A DNA stretch of 64,000 nucleotides from Lineus longissimus (lineage: Eukaryota > Nemertea > Pilidiophora > Heteronemertea > Lineidae), in assembly GCF_910592395.1 (NCBI RefSeq), contig NC_088309.1:17238599-17302598 (forward strand), written 5' to 3'. Positions 1 through 16,940 of the stretch are shown here, in pieces (the stretch's first letter is position 1; each line of letters starts with the position of its first letter). The notes under the pieces are model-generated. The model worked only from the letters and a program-made list of their open reading frames with translations. It did no database searches and had not been told where the DNA came from. Position numbers and translations under genes: made by a program.

Positions 1-3000
1 TTTCCTCCGGTTCACGGGTGGCAGGCCCTCCAGGGGTAATAGTCTGTTGGATGGACAAGGAGTGGTAATCGTTCATAGGCAATCAATGATGCCAGCCTGA
101 ACAGCGGTTATATTATGAAGTGGCAAGAACACTTGTCAACAGTTCTCATGAAATGATAGAGCTATTAGAAAGTTGTCTCAGATTTTTAACAGCACTGAGT
201 GTTACAGTGTATTGTATACTTTTGTAAGGAAATGAAATAAACTGAAGATCTAAAAACATTGTAGTTAGTATGTTGTCATATTATGAAATGCCTCTGTACT
301 CTTCAATGGTTGTAGAACATTCTTGGATTCTGGGCTCGGTCGTTCTAATGTTTGTCATTAATGCTATTGCCATCTTCCATTGGCATTAAGTCTAAGGGCT
401 TAACTGAAGGAGGTCACGCCAAGTTCACTCCAGCGTTCGTTAAAAAGTTAATTTCGAACAACCAGACCCATGTCGTTTCATCCGGTTCTTGTCTCCCAGG
501 TGTGATTTGAGGAGAAAGTAACACAATCCCTGGTGCAGAAAGACAGCATGCTGAAGGGAATAGTTAGAAATAATGGTATCTGGTCGTTTTGCACCCTGAC
601 CTTTTTGCCCCCAGTTGTGCGCTCCAAATCGTTTGCCCTCCTGGGTTGGTCGTTTCGTCATCAGGGTTTTGCGAATTGCGTGGCATGGGAAAGTTGGTTG
701 AACGAAAGGATGTACGATATGTACAAATGTAGTAGACTGTCTTCCCGAGGTACAGGTAATCGTTTGGTTATCTGTTGTAGAATCTTGGACAGGTCACTTG
801 TCTATTTTATTGGCTGGTCAGCAAGACGGTGTGATCTTGGACAAGCCTTGCAGTCATCAAGAGTGAGATCTTTGGCAAGTCACTGGTCTGCCTTAATGAC
901 TGTTGACTAGAGAGTGACTTTAGGCAAGTCGCTTGTCTTACTTGTCTGTCATTTACTAGTGTGTGGCCCTGGGCAAGTCAGTCTTGTCTAATTATGTGCC
1001 TGGCTGCAGGTCCGTGGCTCTGTTGGGGTGTCATTTTATGTAACACTCTCGAGGGCCAAGGGTAGCCAAATGTTCACAAGGACAAATGTTCACAAGGGCA
1101 AATACAGAAGAGAAGAATCTTAACAAAAACATGATTCATAATCTTGGAAATTTATTTCCAATGCTATAAAAACATGGAACTCTACTGGCACTACCAGTTA
1201 ATTAGCTGACAAACTATATACATAACAATACGTGTATCCACATGACTGAAACATCTCCTCAGTAAACCAAACCCACACCACAGGCCACTGAATCGAGGGC
1301 CAGTAAGGGGTTAAATGGTGTTAAATGTCCATGAAGGGTTAAGGTGGAAGGAGATGGAATCCACAGAGGTCCCGTGAGAGACTGAAAATTAAGAAACTTC
1401 AGAATTTTTATCACTTCACTTGCATCAATGCACTACACAATTTACAGGAGGGGCGAACTTGTGAAGTGGACGATTTTTTCGATGCCTCTTTGGATTTCTT
1501 GCTCCCTCTTCTGCCTGAACCCTTTATCAATGTTTTGACCCCTTACTGACACTTGATTCAGTCACCCGTGCCCACACCCTGGGGAATCAATCCCCAACTT
1601 GCCGAGAATCTTATCTATATCTTGTGCGTTCAAGGCAGGTCCTCCAACTTACTGAGCAGTGGTGCCTGGAATAGGACTGGGAAAGTGTCTGCACCACAAA
1701 AAGACCTGCCAAAATGTGCGCTCATTGATAAATTTACCAAAATAACATGCGTCCAGCTGGTAACTAGAACACTTGGCCATCATATGCATTAAATTTTGAG
1801 GAAACTTAACCACCCAGTTCCTTTGTGGAGCACGCAGAAATAAGCTAATACATAATTTGCAATTTGTTAGCTATCCACAGGACAAACCTGCCATGCATAT
1901 TTTTAAAACTGTGATGCAATTCATGCTTGAAGAAACTAATTACCAGATGAACACAACATTATTTAGTAGGAAGACCCATATAACACAACTTTTCCAACAT
2001 AATTGTAAAAATTTCTCCTTTCCCTGGACATGCTAGCTAGGCAAGTTTGAAGACCTGCCCGATTCTCGGCAATCTGGGGAAATGATTCTCCACGGTTACC
2101 CATTATGTATTAAATAAATACACTAAGCAGCACATTCAAGATTTACAAATACAAAACAACAAACCCCAAACTGTGAATGAAAAACTTGTTTAGCCAGCTG
2201 CCTGCAGACTGATTTTATCGCCAGTCTCCAATACAGAATCGTTGAATCATGCGAATTAACCCGTTGCCGACTGCTGCTGTCTTAGCACTCAATTTCCAAC
2301 TAGATTTACCTCTTATATATAAACCAGATTTATAAGTTTATAAATGTCAGAGCCCCACCAACCCCTTCTATTCTAACCAAAGAATCCATGTCAACTGATA
2401 GAAATCTGGTGAAAAAATATGTTTCTGTAATTGTCACGAAGTCGAAATTGACTGAAAAACCCTGAAAACTTGACCAAATGAAAAAATGGTTCATATATCT
2501 CAGCTAAAAACGAAAGAGGAAAAAAAGTTTATTCTGACCTATTTTAAAGACTCGTAGGACACTTGCTTTAGAAGATATACATGTAATCCCACAATATTCA
2601 AGTTGATAGGCAACGTAAAAATCGGCCGAAGTTTGACTTTGAAACGTCAGGAAAATGGTTAGAACAATATTTTAGATTTCTGAAACAGCTAGTTTGAACT
2701 TGTCGGAAATGTTGTCTTCTATCAATGGCAGATTGTTGAGTTGTTATGGAAACTGGTGACACCAGTTAATTTTTGTTGACCATCCAACCAATGTCGAAAA
2801 CTAAGCTGAAAAGTATCCCCTCACAGTGAAGTTCATTTGAAGTGGTTAAACATTGCAGTACCAATGAACATTTAACTGTGGTTTGGTATTACCAGATGAG
2901 CAAACAAAACTCTCACTGAACAGTTTCGCTGCTCTCTGACATAATCAACAAAACATTCGACACATATATTGATGCATAACAAGACAGTTATAATCTCAAG

Positions 3001-4560
3001 GTGTAAGCTGAAGAACACATAATACCACAAGAACAAGTTGCTTCTATTTCAAAGTAAGTTTCTAAGGCCCCATGGCACCCGTTACATTTGGATAAGCAGA
3101 GTTCAGGACTAATTCCACGAAACAGACTCGACTCTGCTATTTTTGAATTTAAGATTTTGCCAATATGGCAAACTGGTGGTTTGTCGCTGTTGTGGAATCA
3201 GTCCGTTAAAGGCAGTTTCCTTGACCTTGGGCATATGATCTGTTCCTTCTCATGCCATTTAATTCAGACATGGGTATCTCCCATTTTGTCTGGATATCTT
3301 CACTGTAAGCAGCAGTGGCTTATCTTGACTCTTACGCAAAGCTGAGCTTATCTCAAAGTGAACACATGTACTAGCTGACACAAAAAAGGTTTTCTCAAGG
3401 TAGGGTGGTACCCTCGCTATTCAAGAGGTTTTGTCAGTGGGGAACTAAAGCTCCGGTTGCCAGCAATTTCAGGTACAGTGGTCCTATAGAAACCCTTTAC
3501 AAAATTCTAGAGTAAGGTAGGGTGGCTGCTTCCAAAGTAGGCTGGTAAGCTGCCAAGGAGGGTGGGACACCCCGACAAATGGCCTTGTAGTGAGCACTGC
3601 ACAGCAGCGATGATATTTTCAACACATTTGTTTTCCAGAGGGAAAAACACGAGCATGCTCGATACAAATTACAACGTATCTGGCTGGGCTGGAATAAAGC
3701 AGGCACACCATGGAAAAGAATAATACAATCTCTGAAAATGCTCTTGAAAATATCCAGAACGTTAGTCAATACATGTACTCGTTGATAAAGCCAAGAATTA
3801 ATAAAGATTCGTCTTTATTCATTCTTTATAAAGCCAACCCATCAAACTCTTCAGCAATCATTCCTCATATCATGTCAGCAGAACATACCTCTCATAACTT
3901 TTTCTATAGTTTATTGGTAAATCTTCTGTCCTCATCGTTCAGCGCTCTGGAGAGTGACATACTGGTCGAATTTCTTTTTACTTTGGTTTTGCTGTGAGCA
4001 TCACGACCATACAGTTTTTTTGGTTCAGCACTGTACGGTCATAAATTCAATAAGTTCTTCAGCAAAGACCAATAGTCAATCCGAGTCACCTGGATAGGCC
4101 ATATTGTTTCTTGATGCTTCTTATTCATACTTGGCATATGAGTAGATGGACACAGATAACCTGAACATATTAATAACCTGAACATATCGTCGAGATCAGT
4201 TAAGAAATAAACAGCACAGGGCTGAAAATATCCAAATCCAATGTACACAAATACACACAAAACCATAACCATGGTTACTAATGTGATAATAATCCTTTTT
4301 TGGTTGCAAAGTTGAAATCGATAGAACCAAACTTCTAAGAAATACTACCGCTCCAGAGCCCCTAACAATGCAGAGAAAACATTCATGATGAACTATAATG
4401 TCAACAGCTTCATTATGTCAATGGCCCAAAAAGCCAATTGTGATGATGAGAAATATTTTTTTATTCAAAAGCCACAACAAAGGAAAAACCATAAATAAAG
4501 TGTGAAATTGCAAATTTGCCATACTTTTCATCATTTAGCGTTTTGACAACTTCGTATTAA
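1..4560. other. No gene recognised
   Basis: I see no coding region, RNA gene or clear transposon in this stretch. Open frames here are short and show no domain or conserved motif. Positions about 770-990 hold a loose, degenerate repetition of a lactose-free word resembling gg(a/c)aagtc-cttgtct, spaced irregularly, which looks like a decayed tandem repeat. The rest is AT-rich non-coding DNA with short homopolymer runs. It could contain the 3' UTR of a gene lying to the left, but nothing in the window shows this. Confidence 0.4.
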
Positions 4561-4794
4561 CTCTTTGAGTGCCCATCGATTTTCGTGATTTTTCAGTGCC
4601 CATGAGCGGGAAACACATCTGGGGAATCCCCACTTCATCGACGATCGTTAGAAACTGTTTCGCGCAGTGTGTTTTCGCGGCGATTACGAGGACATCTACC
4701 ATTCTGGTGATGAACTTACAATAAATTGGAAAGTTCCGACGTGGGCACTTGGAGGATAAAAAAAATCGGATTTTCCGTCAGAGCACTCAAAGAG
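4561..4794. mobile_element. TTAA-bounded MITE (piggyBac-like ends)
   Basis: A 234-bp non-coding element with inverted ends CTCTTTGAGTGC on the left and GCACTCAAAGAG on the right, flanked by TTAA at 4557-4560 and 4795-4798. A TTAA duplication is the signature of piggyBac-type (also Kolobok-type) insertion. It lies just downstream of the zinc-finger gene stop codon. It encodes nothing and would need a transposase in trans. Confidence 0.75.
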
Positions 4795-4909
4795 TTAACA
4801 GCAATTTCAATTAGATTTTCATGGTCATAATGGTTTTGTGATTATCTGTTAACACTAAAATAAAAAGCATAGAACATTACGAGGTTTACAGTATTGGTCA
4901 AAATGAGAA

Positions 4910-7900
4910 TCATGAGCCGGTTTTCATCCTTTTAGCTGCAGGCAAGTCATCGTTATCTCCGTCCTCCTCCGTGTTGACAACCTCGATTTCATCCTCCTGT
5001 TTTATTTCCTCAACAGTCAACATTTCACCATCGTCCAGCACGGAACAGCTTATACTAACCACCTGCTTGTCGCCCGAATCTAACGAATCCACCACTCTAG
5101 GCGCCACCTGGGTTACCGTACACGACGTCACCACATCCGCACCCGTGACCATATGGTCATTGCTCATACTAACTACAATATGGTCTTCGAGTTCGCCATT
5201 GGTGTCCGCATGGACAGAATCATCATTTGACACGTGCATGATACTATGATCATTAGAAACCTGAACGACAGAGTCGTCGCTGATTTCAACTAATAGATTC
5301 TCGTCCCCAACGCCAACAGCATAGTTTTCATCAACTTTATCCAATTGTTGGAGATATTTCCGTCGGACCTGCGCAAGCTGCTGATGGAGTAAGTCTTGAT
5401 GCTGAGTTTGTAAAACAGAGAGAAGCTCTTGCATTTTTGTATCGAGTGGCACACGGAGTTGGTTTAAAAGCTCGGTTTCCTGCTTTTGATAGTTCTGGAT
5501 GGCATGGGCTTGCATTGTTATCTGTAAAAATAACAAAGATAATTTAACATACTAACATGGTAGTTAACACATTTCTCTTGTTCAAGGTACCATAAACCGT
5601 CAATTTTTTTTACGAGCACATTATTTAAATGGACTTTGCAAATCTAAATTCGCAAAAATAAAAACTAACATGACTATTTTCCAAGTCGAAATCAGGAAAG
5701 AAATTTTATCAACCATCAAAATAATTGATAAAAACTTTCATTTTTTTCAGAATTTTTTTAGAATTACAATCAGATGATCAGATCGGCCAAGACCAATTTC
5801 CCACTGGGGACGAAATGGTGGCAAACATGTAAGATCAGGTCAGGCTGGCTACCTTGGGTTGCCTGCAGGTTGGACCGGTCATCACCGATAGGGACGAACA
5901 GGTGATACCAGACCACATGCAGGATTGCCTACAGGTTTTGACTGCTTGCCACTGGTATCCTGTAAACCACTGCCAACTGTTTCAGGGGGGAGACTGGCCT
6001 CCTTAGACCTGGTAGGCAACCAGTCCATGAGAACGAAAACTTTGATTTAAAACCCGGGCAGTAAATGCCTGTAAAAAAACCACTGAAGTCGCCAGGGTCC
6101 AGCTCTTACGACGAAATGGTCAAACAAATATTAATATCATGTCAAACTTGAGACTCCTACCTGAAGTTTGAGATTGTCGATCTCATTGGTAAGATTCTGC
6201 TCCGTCTGAGACTTCTCGATCTCCAGCTGTTCATTTCTCTGCTGGAGTTCTTCAACTTTCTTCTCAAGTTGGTTTTTCTCTTCAATAATGGCACTGTATT
6301 GTAATCGCTGAAATAGACCAACAAAACGTAATTGAGAGCATACGTGGGCATTTTTCAAAAGTCATCATCATGAAAGTTTGGCCAACACCAAGCTTTGAGA
6401 GTAATAAGACATATTTTTCAACAATGTAGCCAAAAGAAGAAACTAAAAGAATACATTCTCAACCAAAAATCTATTTGTAATTTATCGAAGGGAGCTAGTA
6501 CATGTACATTGCTCTTGTGAGAACTAGCCAAGGCCAAGACAACTTTCCCTTTCTATTATAATGGAAATATGTTCAATCGGGAAATGGACCTTGAAAACTT
6601 TTGGTCTTGAGAGAAGTGCCTACCTCAGATGCTGGTGTAGTGAAAGTTATTGTCCCCATATCCCCATGGCTACCGTCAAGGTGCTCTTCAATAATCATTA
6701 TCGTTTCGGCTGTAGAGTTGACGGTTTCATTAGCAGCAACTAAAACAGAGAAATAAAACCATTTGTATCAATTGAATTATGATTTCTTTTGGTATGTGTT
6801 TAAAGAAAGTTTCTCATTCCCTGAAATCTCCCCGAAATATGCAACAAAATTTATAGGGTGTCCCATCTCTCTCTGAATCTGGCGTCAGAGTGGTTTTTTT
6901 CACAGTAGTGTGTTTCCTGGCTTTGACGCAAACTGAAACTTCATATAGTTTTTTGTGGATGCTAATTTTTAAAAAAGTCAAACTTAGTTTTTTGCACTTT
7001 CTGAGCATTTCCGACTGGCCTGGGTGGAGTTGAGCATATAAGGCAAAGAGACCTGCCTGATGTCTCAAGCAGACAGTGGGGATCAAACCAGGGACCTCTT
7101 GACTGCTAGTCAGAGACCTGAGCCACTACACCACGGTGGCTCCTCCGATAACTTACTGTTGTTAGATGTAGAGGTGGTCATGACAGCCTCCGTTAATACT
7201 GGATGTATGGAATGAACCGAATGATGAATCTCATCTGCATTGGGGTTCTCCACAGACGTCACGATCTGGTTACCATCAGCATACCCATAACTATGATTCA
7301 CTTCCTGAAGCGTAAAAAAATCTTTAACCCAATTTTTGTTTGGAATCCATTGTTATCACAGGACTAGGGATAAGAGCTTTCTTGGGCACTGTGCAAAATA
7401 TACTTAGAGAGCACCAAGACCAAAATCTAGGACATTTATATTACATACAGCCACAAAATTGTCGAACCAGCTGCTGCCAAGGCTCCGTAAAACTGAATCA
7501 CTCCTGACTTTAAGTTAAGGCCCATCTATTTGCAGCAGCCTTTGGAATGAAAGTGCTCTAGAATACCAACCTGCTGAGTAATTGGAGCGCTTTATAAACA
7601 CCAATATTGATCGATTTATTGACCAGACACAGTAGAAACCCTCTATTAAGGACACCCTCGTGACTGACAAATGCTGTCCCTAATAGAGAGGTGTCCTGAT
7701 TACACAGGTTAATTCGAATGGAAACACCCAATTTTCGGCAAAAAACCAGTGTCCTTAACAGAGAGGGTGTCCTTAATAGAGAGGTGTCCGCTAAGAGAGG
7801 TTCTACTGTATTTGTGAGACTTTACCTGCGTTATCTGTATTTGGAAGGTTGTCTGAGGATTCCTGAAGTGTGTTTTGTAGTGTTTCATTGCCTCGTCCCG

Positions 7901-9641
7901 TCGGTTGAAGCCGTTTTTGCAACGATAGCAATGCCAGTGTGCACCGCGGAATTTCTTCTCTCCCTTTATAGCACCAACGATATCACAGTGGTCACAACAC
8001 CGTAATATCTTCAAACCTGGAAAAATTATACTCAGTGCTGATTCACAAAATCTCAAATGACTTGTCTGTTCGTAAATGTTGTCTGCATCGTTTGGTGCTC
8101 TTGAGGGCGAACAACTGGTCAGATTTCTTTGAAGTTTGGTTATTATTTATGGGCCGTGAAAACCGCAAAAAATCTGTACATGTTTTTGTAAGCGGTCGTC
8201 GCTCGCGCAAACTTGTCTTGCATGTTTTTGTGAAAGAGGACGTCGAAGAACGCGGTCGTATATCAAAACAGACGTTGGGTGGCGCTCGCGCAAGTTTCCC
8301 TCACATATTTTTGTGAAAGAGGACGTCGGAGAACGCGGTCGTATAAAAAAACAGACGTTGGGTGGCGCTCGAGACGGGTCATCCTATTTAGCGTCCAGTG
8401 GCGAACAGTGGCGTCCAACGCGAAATAATAAGGTGTATATGGTTAAAAATGTTTTCAAGCTCCTAAAACACTTTCAATAAACAAGATTTAGAAGTTTGGT
8501 GGAGTTTGCAAACCTAGTTTTTGAATAATTATCACCAGAAAACGATCTTAGTATGCGTCCAGCAAAAGTACTGGACGCCATGTTTGTTTTAGCTGCTTGG
8601 GTTTATAGAAAAAGCGGAATCGGGATCTGGCATCAGGTTGGCATACTAAGATCGTTTTCTGGTGATAATTATTCAAAAACTAGGTTTGCAAACTCCACCA
8701 AACTTCAAAATCTTGTTTATTGAAAGTGTTTTAGGAGCTTGAAAACATTTTTAACCGTATACACCCTATTATTTCGCGTTGGACGCCACTGGTCGCCACT
8801 GGACGCTAAATAGGATGACCCGTCTCGAGCGCCACCCAACGTCTGTTTTTTGATACGACCGCGTTCTTCGACGTCCTCTTTCACAAAAACATGTGAGGGA
8901 AGTTTGCGTGAGCGCCACCCAACGTCTGTTTTGATATACGACCGCGTTCTCCGACGTCCTCTTTCACAAAAACATGTGAGGGAAGTTTGCGCGAGCGCCA
9001 CCCAACGTCTGTTTTGATATACGACCGCGTTCTTCGACGTCCTCTTTCACAAAAACATGCAAGACAAGTTTGCGCGAGCGACGACCGCTTACAAAAACAT
9101 GTACAGATTTTTTGCGGTTTTCACGGCCCATAATTATTCATCCTTTGCTCAAGGCCCAACAGGATCTTTTCATTTTAGTGCATTGAATTCGGACATTTTC
9201 TGCTCTGTACGGTTTATTTCTTGACCAAGCTGGATGAAATGTGAAGGAACCTTATTAGTTTTTGGTTATTATTAATTTTGGTTTGGGAAAGGACAATATT
9301 CACGTAAGGTACCTTAACTCATTTTTGTAACACTTCACTTGAAATATTATGCTACATGTATGATGAAATGAAAAATAATTCATGGTTACCAAACGGTAAA
9401 ATATCTTTTGATGTTTTTGTTGTTGTTCATTGACTAGATTATTCTTACCAGCAAAATCGAGTCCCTTATCAACATGCTTGACGCGATAGTGAGCTTTTAG
9501 AATGACAGGGTCATGGAATGATTCTGATATGACACAGAATGGACAATGCATGTGGGGTGACTTGTTGAAACAATCCGAGTCCATGCATTGTATGGGATTG
9601 TAGTTATTTTCTGTGCCTTTTATGCGGACACTTGGATGTGT
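4910..9641 (-). CDS. C2H2 zinc-finger / coiled-coil protein, partial (6 exons)
   Basis: Exons read from GT-AG sites on the minus strand: 9641-9450, 8016-7826, 7304-7157, 6739-6624, 6307-6161 and 5521-4910 (stop at 4912-4910). Every junction keeps the reading frame. The first exon encodes a finger CPFC-x14-H-x4-H. The second encodes an extra Cys cluster (CCDHC) followed by a classical finger CYRC-x12-H-x3-H ending in the linker-like HFRNP. Exons 5 and 6 encode a heptad-rich coiled coil (EEKNQLEKKVEELQQRNEQL and a Gln/Leu-rich stretch). The tail is acidic and ends in the basic motif AAKRMKTGS, a possible nuclear signal. A nuclear DNA-binding or adaptor role is inferred only from the fingers. 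The initiator exon is not identified; a 2.3-kb transposon starts about 200 bp upstream. I do not recognise the family. Confidence 0.75.
5981..6075. repeat. Interspersed repeat, copy 1
   Basis: Shares the ordered words gactggcctccttag, ggtaggca-cca and gatttaaaacc/gatataaaacc with a copy at about 24,003-24,090. It lies in an intron of the zinc-finger gene. It is probably the body of a SINE, but no tRNA head was seen here. Confidence 0.5.
6810..7143 (-). mobile_element. tRNA-derived SINE
   Basis: The minus strand starts at 7143 with a tRNA-like head (GGAGCCACCGTGGTGTAGTGG) containing a good Pol III B box, CCTGGTTTGATCC, at about 7079-7091. The body runs on to about 6810. The head ends only 13 bp from the splice donor at 7156 of the zinc-finger gene, so this insertion nearly abuts a coding exon. 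Confidence 0.65.
7630..7808. mobile_element. TA-type MITE, copy 1
   Basis: A 179-bp non-coding element with inverted ends CAGTAGAAACC and GGTTCTACTG, followed by TA. The inside repeats the words aggacac and ctctctat/aataga on both strands. A second copy lies at 45,090-45,268. TA insertion and these ends suggest mobilisation by a Tc1/mariner-type transposase (inference). Confidence 0.7.
8148..9132. mobile_element. Foldback DNA element with long inverted arms
   Basis: Two arms, about 8148-8555 and 8640-9132, are near-perfect reverse complements around an ~85-bp loop. The ends are TATGGGCCGTGAAAACCGC and its complement. A 6-bp duplication, attatt, flanks the element at 8142-8147 and 9133-9138. 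Each arm carries tandem copies of an ~83-bp module containing gaggacgtcg-agaacgcgg; the left arm has two and the right arm three. There is no coding capacity. It sits in the intron between the two zinc-finger exons. Confidence 0.85.
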
Positions 9642-9839
9642 CTGAAAAAGAAAAGAAGATACAATAATTAGATTAAATAATTGAATACCCGAAGTGCATT
9701 GTCTATCGAGACATATCAGTTCAGGACGAGTTTTTATTTCGAATCGCTTCTTCATTCTGACTCTGAGTTGAAAAGCTACGCCGCCATTTTGAAACTGATA
9801 TGCACTGCCAACTTGAGGTACATCCCGATACAATGTTTT

Positions 9840-12124
9840 TGTTCCGCGCTAATTACCGATTAGCGCCATCTTAAGATTGCGCTGCGCATTCTTAGGATCG
9901 GTTAATTGCGCGGCAATCTCGAGATCGCGCAAGGGTGAGCGTGCGCTTTTTGCCGATTGCGCATTTTAGAGATGATGATACTTTTACATATTCAGCTTTG
10001 CATTGCCATTGGTAGCTTTATTTTTCACCTAATTTTTTGCTACACCAACAGTCACATTACTGTCATGTGACTGTCTATGGGATGCTGAAAGTAAATTAAT
10101 TTAATACCGGCCAAAGTTGACTGTCGAGTGGTTGATTTGTATTTTGTACCTCAGGCCATACCTCAGGCCATGGAGGTATTATTAAGATAACTGCAGGCCA
10201 TGGAGGTATTATTAAGATACCTCCATGCTCAGGCATTCGTTTGAGAAGGGAGACACTTAGGCCTACATGTAAGGTTTTATGTTATCTTCTCATTATAAAT
10301 ACTGTTTTATATTTCAGGTTATCCCCTAACACAGCTTGCTGATGGACATCCAACCTGAGAGTAATGCTTTTGAAAATTAATGATTGATCAAGTACATTTG
10401 GTTGTAATCTTGCATCCGGATTTACTTAATGAATAAAGAGATACATCTAATAACTAAGATTTTATTATACGTTTATAATTATTTTATTTATAATAACATC
10501 CCAATAGTATTTACATTTCCTTGATATATATGATTACACAATACAATGTTTATGATATTTACACTTACAGTCGCACAATATTGTCATGGAACATAGTTTA
10601 TTCACCAATTAATGATAATTGGTAATTGGTAATTGGTAATTATATGTAAATTAGCGTTCTGTCATAGTGATCATTTCACCAAAAATTATCAATGAATATT
10701 AATCATGATAATTAGTAAGTGCTAAAATTGGCTTGTGTCAAGTCAAATATGAACATATCATCATCTCAGAAGCCTAATTAGCAGTGGTAGGTAATTAATG
10801 CAGCCATGTCTTTGATAATGTGAACAGATCTCACTATGACACTTTGACCAATATTTTATACTGACCATCATCTCAGAAGCCGCTAAGGCGGCCATGCCTT
10901 TAATAATGTGAACAGATCTCACTACGACACTTTGACCAATATCTACTGACCATCATCTCAGAAGCCTAATTAGCAGTGGTAATTAATGCGGCCATGCCTT
11001 TGATAATGTGAACAGATCTCACTATGACACTTTGACCAATATTTTATACTGACCATCATCTCAGAAGCCGCTAAGGCGGCCATGCCTTTAATAATGTGAA
11101 CAGATCTCACTACGACACTTTGACCAATATTTTATACTGACCATCATCTCAGAAGCCGCTAAGGCGGCCATGCCTTTAATAATGTGAACAGATCTCACTA
11201 TGACACTTTGACCAATATTTACTGACCATCATCTCAGAAGCCTAATTAGCAGTGGTAATTAATGCGGCCATGCCTTTGATAATGTGAACAGATCTCACTA
11301 TGACACTTTTTGACGAATATGATATGACTTACTCTCCACAAGGGACGACATTTTCTTTGTCACCAAAGGTGGGATTATAGTCTAATGAATAACGTAGGGG
11401 ACAACATTTTCTTTCGCACTAAGTGTCCTTTATTCACATTGATGATTATGAACGGCCCCTTACCCCGGTGTAATGTTTTTGAGTGTTTCTGTTTTTGAGT
11501 GTTTCCCCTCATTGTTTGGGAACGCTCAAAAATAGATTGACGAGTTTTTCTGTGTATCCCTCCTATTGAAAAGTCATGGTCTCTCTAGCTGCCTATTGTT
11601 TGGAAACACTGAAACATGGGGAACAACCACAGATGTTACACCGGCCCTTACCATAAATCTAACAATCCCTGAACAATCATTGAACAATAGAACGAATTCT
11701 ACTACTATAGTTTTACCTGTTGTTGTGGGACAAGGGAGACTAGTGTCTCGTGACAGTAGTACGTAGGGGACACCATTTTCTTTCACACCAAGTTTCCCGT
11801 CCTCGTTTTCTTTTAACATTGCAGAAGTTGATGGGACTTTTCACAAAATTCAAGCCCATGATCCGTGCGGAAGATTATTGTTGGAATGGCAACCCATAGT
11901 TCATATATTTCATCATAATTTATGCAGTCTGATGTTGCAAATTCTCGGAGAGAACACAATAAGTCAGTTATATTATTTGCAGGACAATCATTCATCATTC
12001 GTTCATTGGCTCGCAAGACCCCCCAACTCCCTTGCGCGATCTCGAGATTGCCGCGCAATTATAGGATCCTAAGAATGCGCAGCGCAATCTTAAGATAGCG
12101 CAGATCGGTAAAATGCGCGGAACA
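9840..12124. mobile_element. Non-autonomous TIR element (TGTTCCGCGC ends)
   Basis: Inverted ends of about 100 bp begin TGTTCCGCGCTAATTACCG at 9840 and finish GGTAAAATGCGCGGAACA at 12,124. They share blocks such as CTTAAGATTGCGCTGCGCAT and GCAATCTCGAGATCGCGCAA. Flanks show a possible 4-bp TTTT duplication (9836-9839 and 12,125-12,128). The element has no transposase and contains a minisatellite. The right 350 bp (about 11,774-12,124) match 50,930-51,293, next to a Ginger-like integrase gene. The ends and 4-bp duplication would fit a Ginger-type element (inference). Confidence 0.8.
10753..11312. repeat. Minisatellite, ~90-105 bp unit
   Basis: About six tandem units begin near 10,757, 10,864, 10,950, 11,052, 11,141 and 11,228. 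Each contains catcatctcagaagcc, then (taattagcagtgg or gctaaggcg), then ggccatgcctt and gaacagatctcacta. Two unit types, long with attagcagtggtaatta and short with cgctaagg, alternate. The array is inside the 9840-12,124 element. Confidence 0.85.
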
Positions 12125-16473
<4,349 letters not shown>

Positions 16474-16799
16474 CACAGAAAGGATTATTGGGGGGGGGGA
16501 TGGGGTTAACAACAGTCTACTCACATAAAAAAGTGTTGTCAAAAATTCAGTGAATCTTGAGACAGTAAAGAGAGTTCAAAGTTAATCACAGGTGAACTTA
16601 CGGACTTCCTTCCAACCGTTAATCAAAAGATTCTCATCAAACCCACAAGATGCCAAAGGCATAAAATCCTGTTGTACAACCACCAATGCTCCCAGACTAC
16701 CAACTCAAAACAGTACGGTCTTAGAAAGATGACCAAGTCAGGCAGCTCTTGAAAGAAAGCCCTGGGGATCTTGAGATGAAGGAGAACCAACTGAAGACA

Positions 16800-16940
16800 T
16801 CCTACCCAGGTTACTTTATTTGGGACAGAGGAAGAGAAATTAGGGACAGAAAAATCACGTTGCCTTGACTGGGATTGGAACCACAGATCTATCTTTGGAT
16901 TGACGGTCCGCGGCTCTACCGATTGAGCTTTCGAGGTTCC
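16800..16940 (-). mobile_element. tRNA-derived SINE fragment
   Basis: On the minus strand from 16,940 there is a tRNA-like head with an A-box-like AAGCTCAATCGGTAGAGC and a B-box-like GTGGTTCCAATCCC. The cloverleaf is imperfect and the acceptor stem does not close, so this is a SINE head rather than a tRNA gene. It lies between ADAT2 and the NDH-2 gene. Confidence 0.5.

Noticed and set aside
533-910. 125-residue open frame
   Set aside because: No domain, biased composition or neighbour support; it overlaps a degenerate repeat.
2256-2880. TTAA element starting CCCGTTGCCGACTGC
   Set aside because: No matching inverted end or second TTAA could be found.
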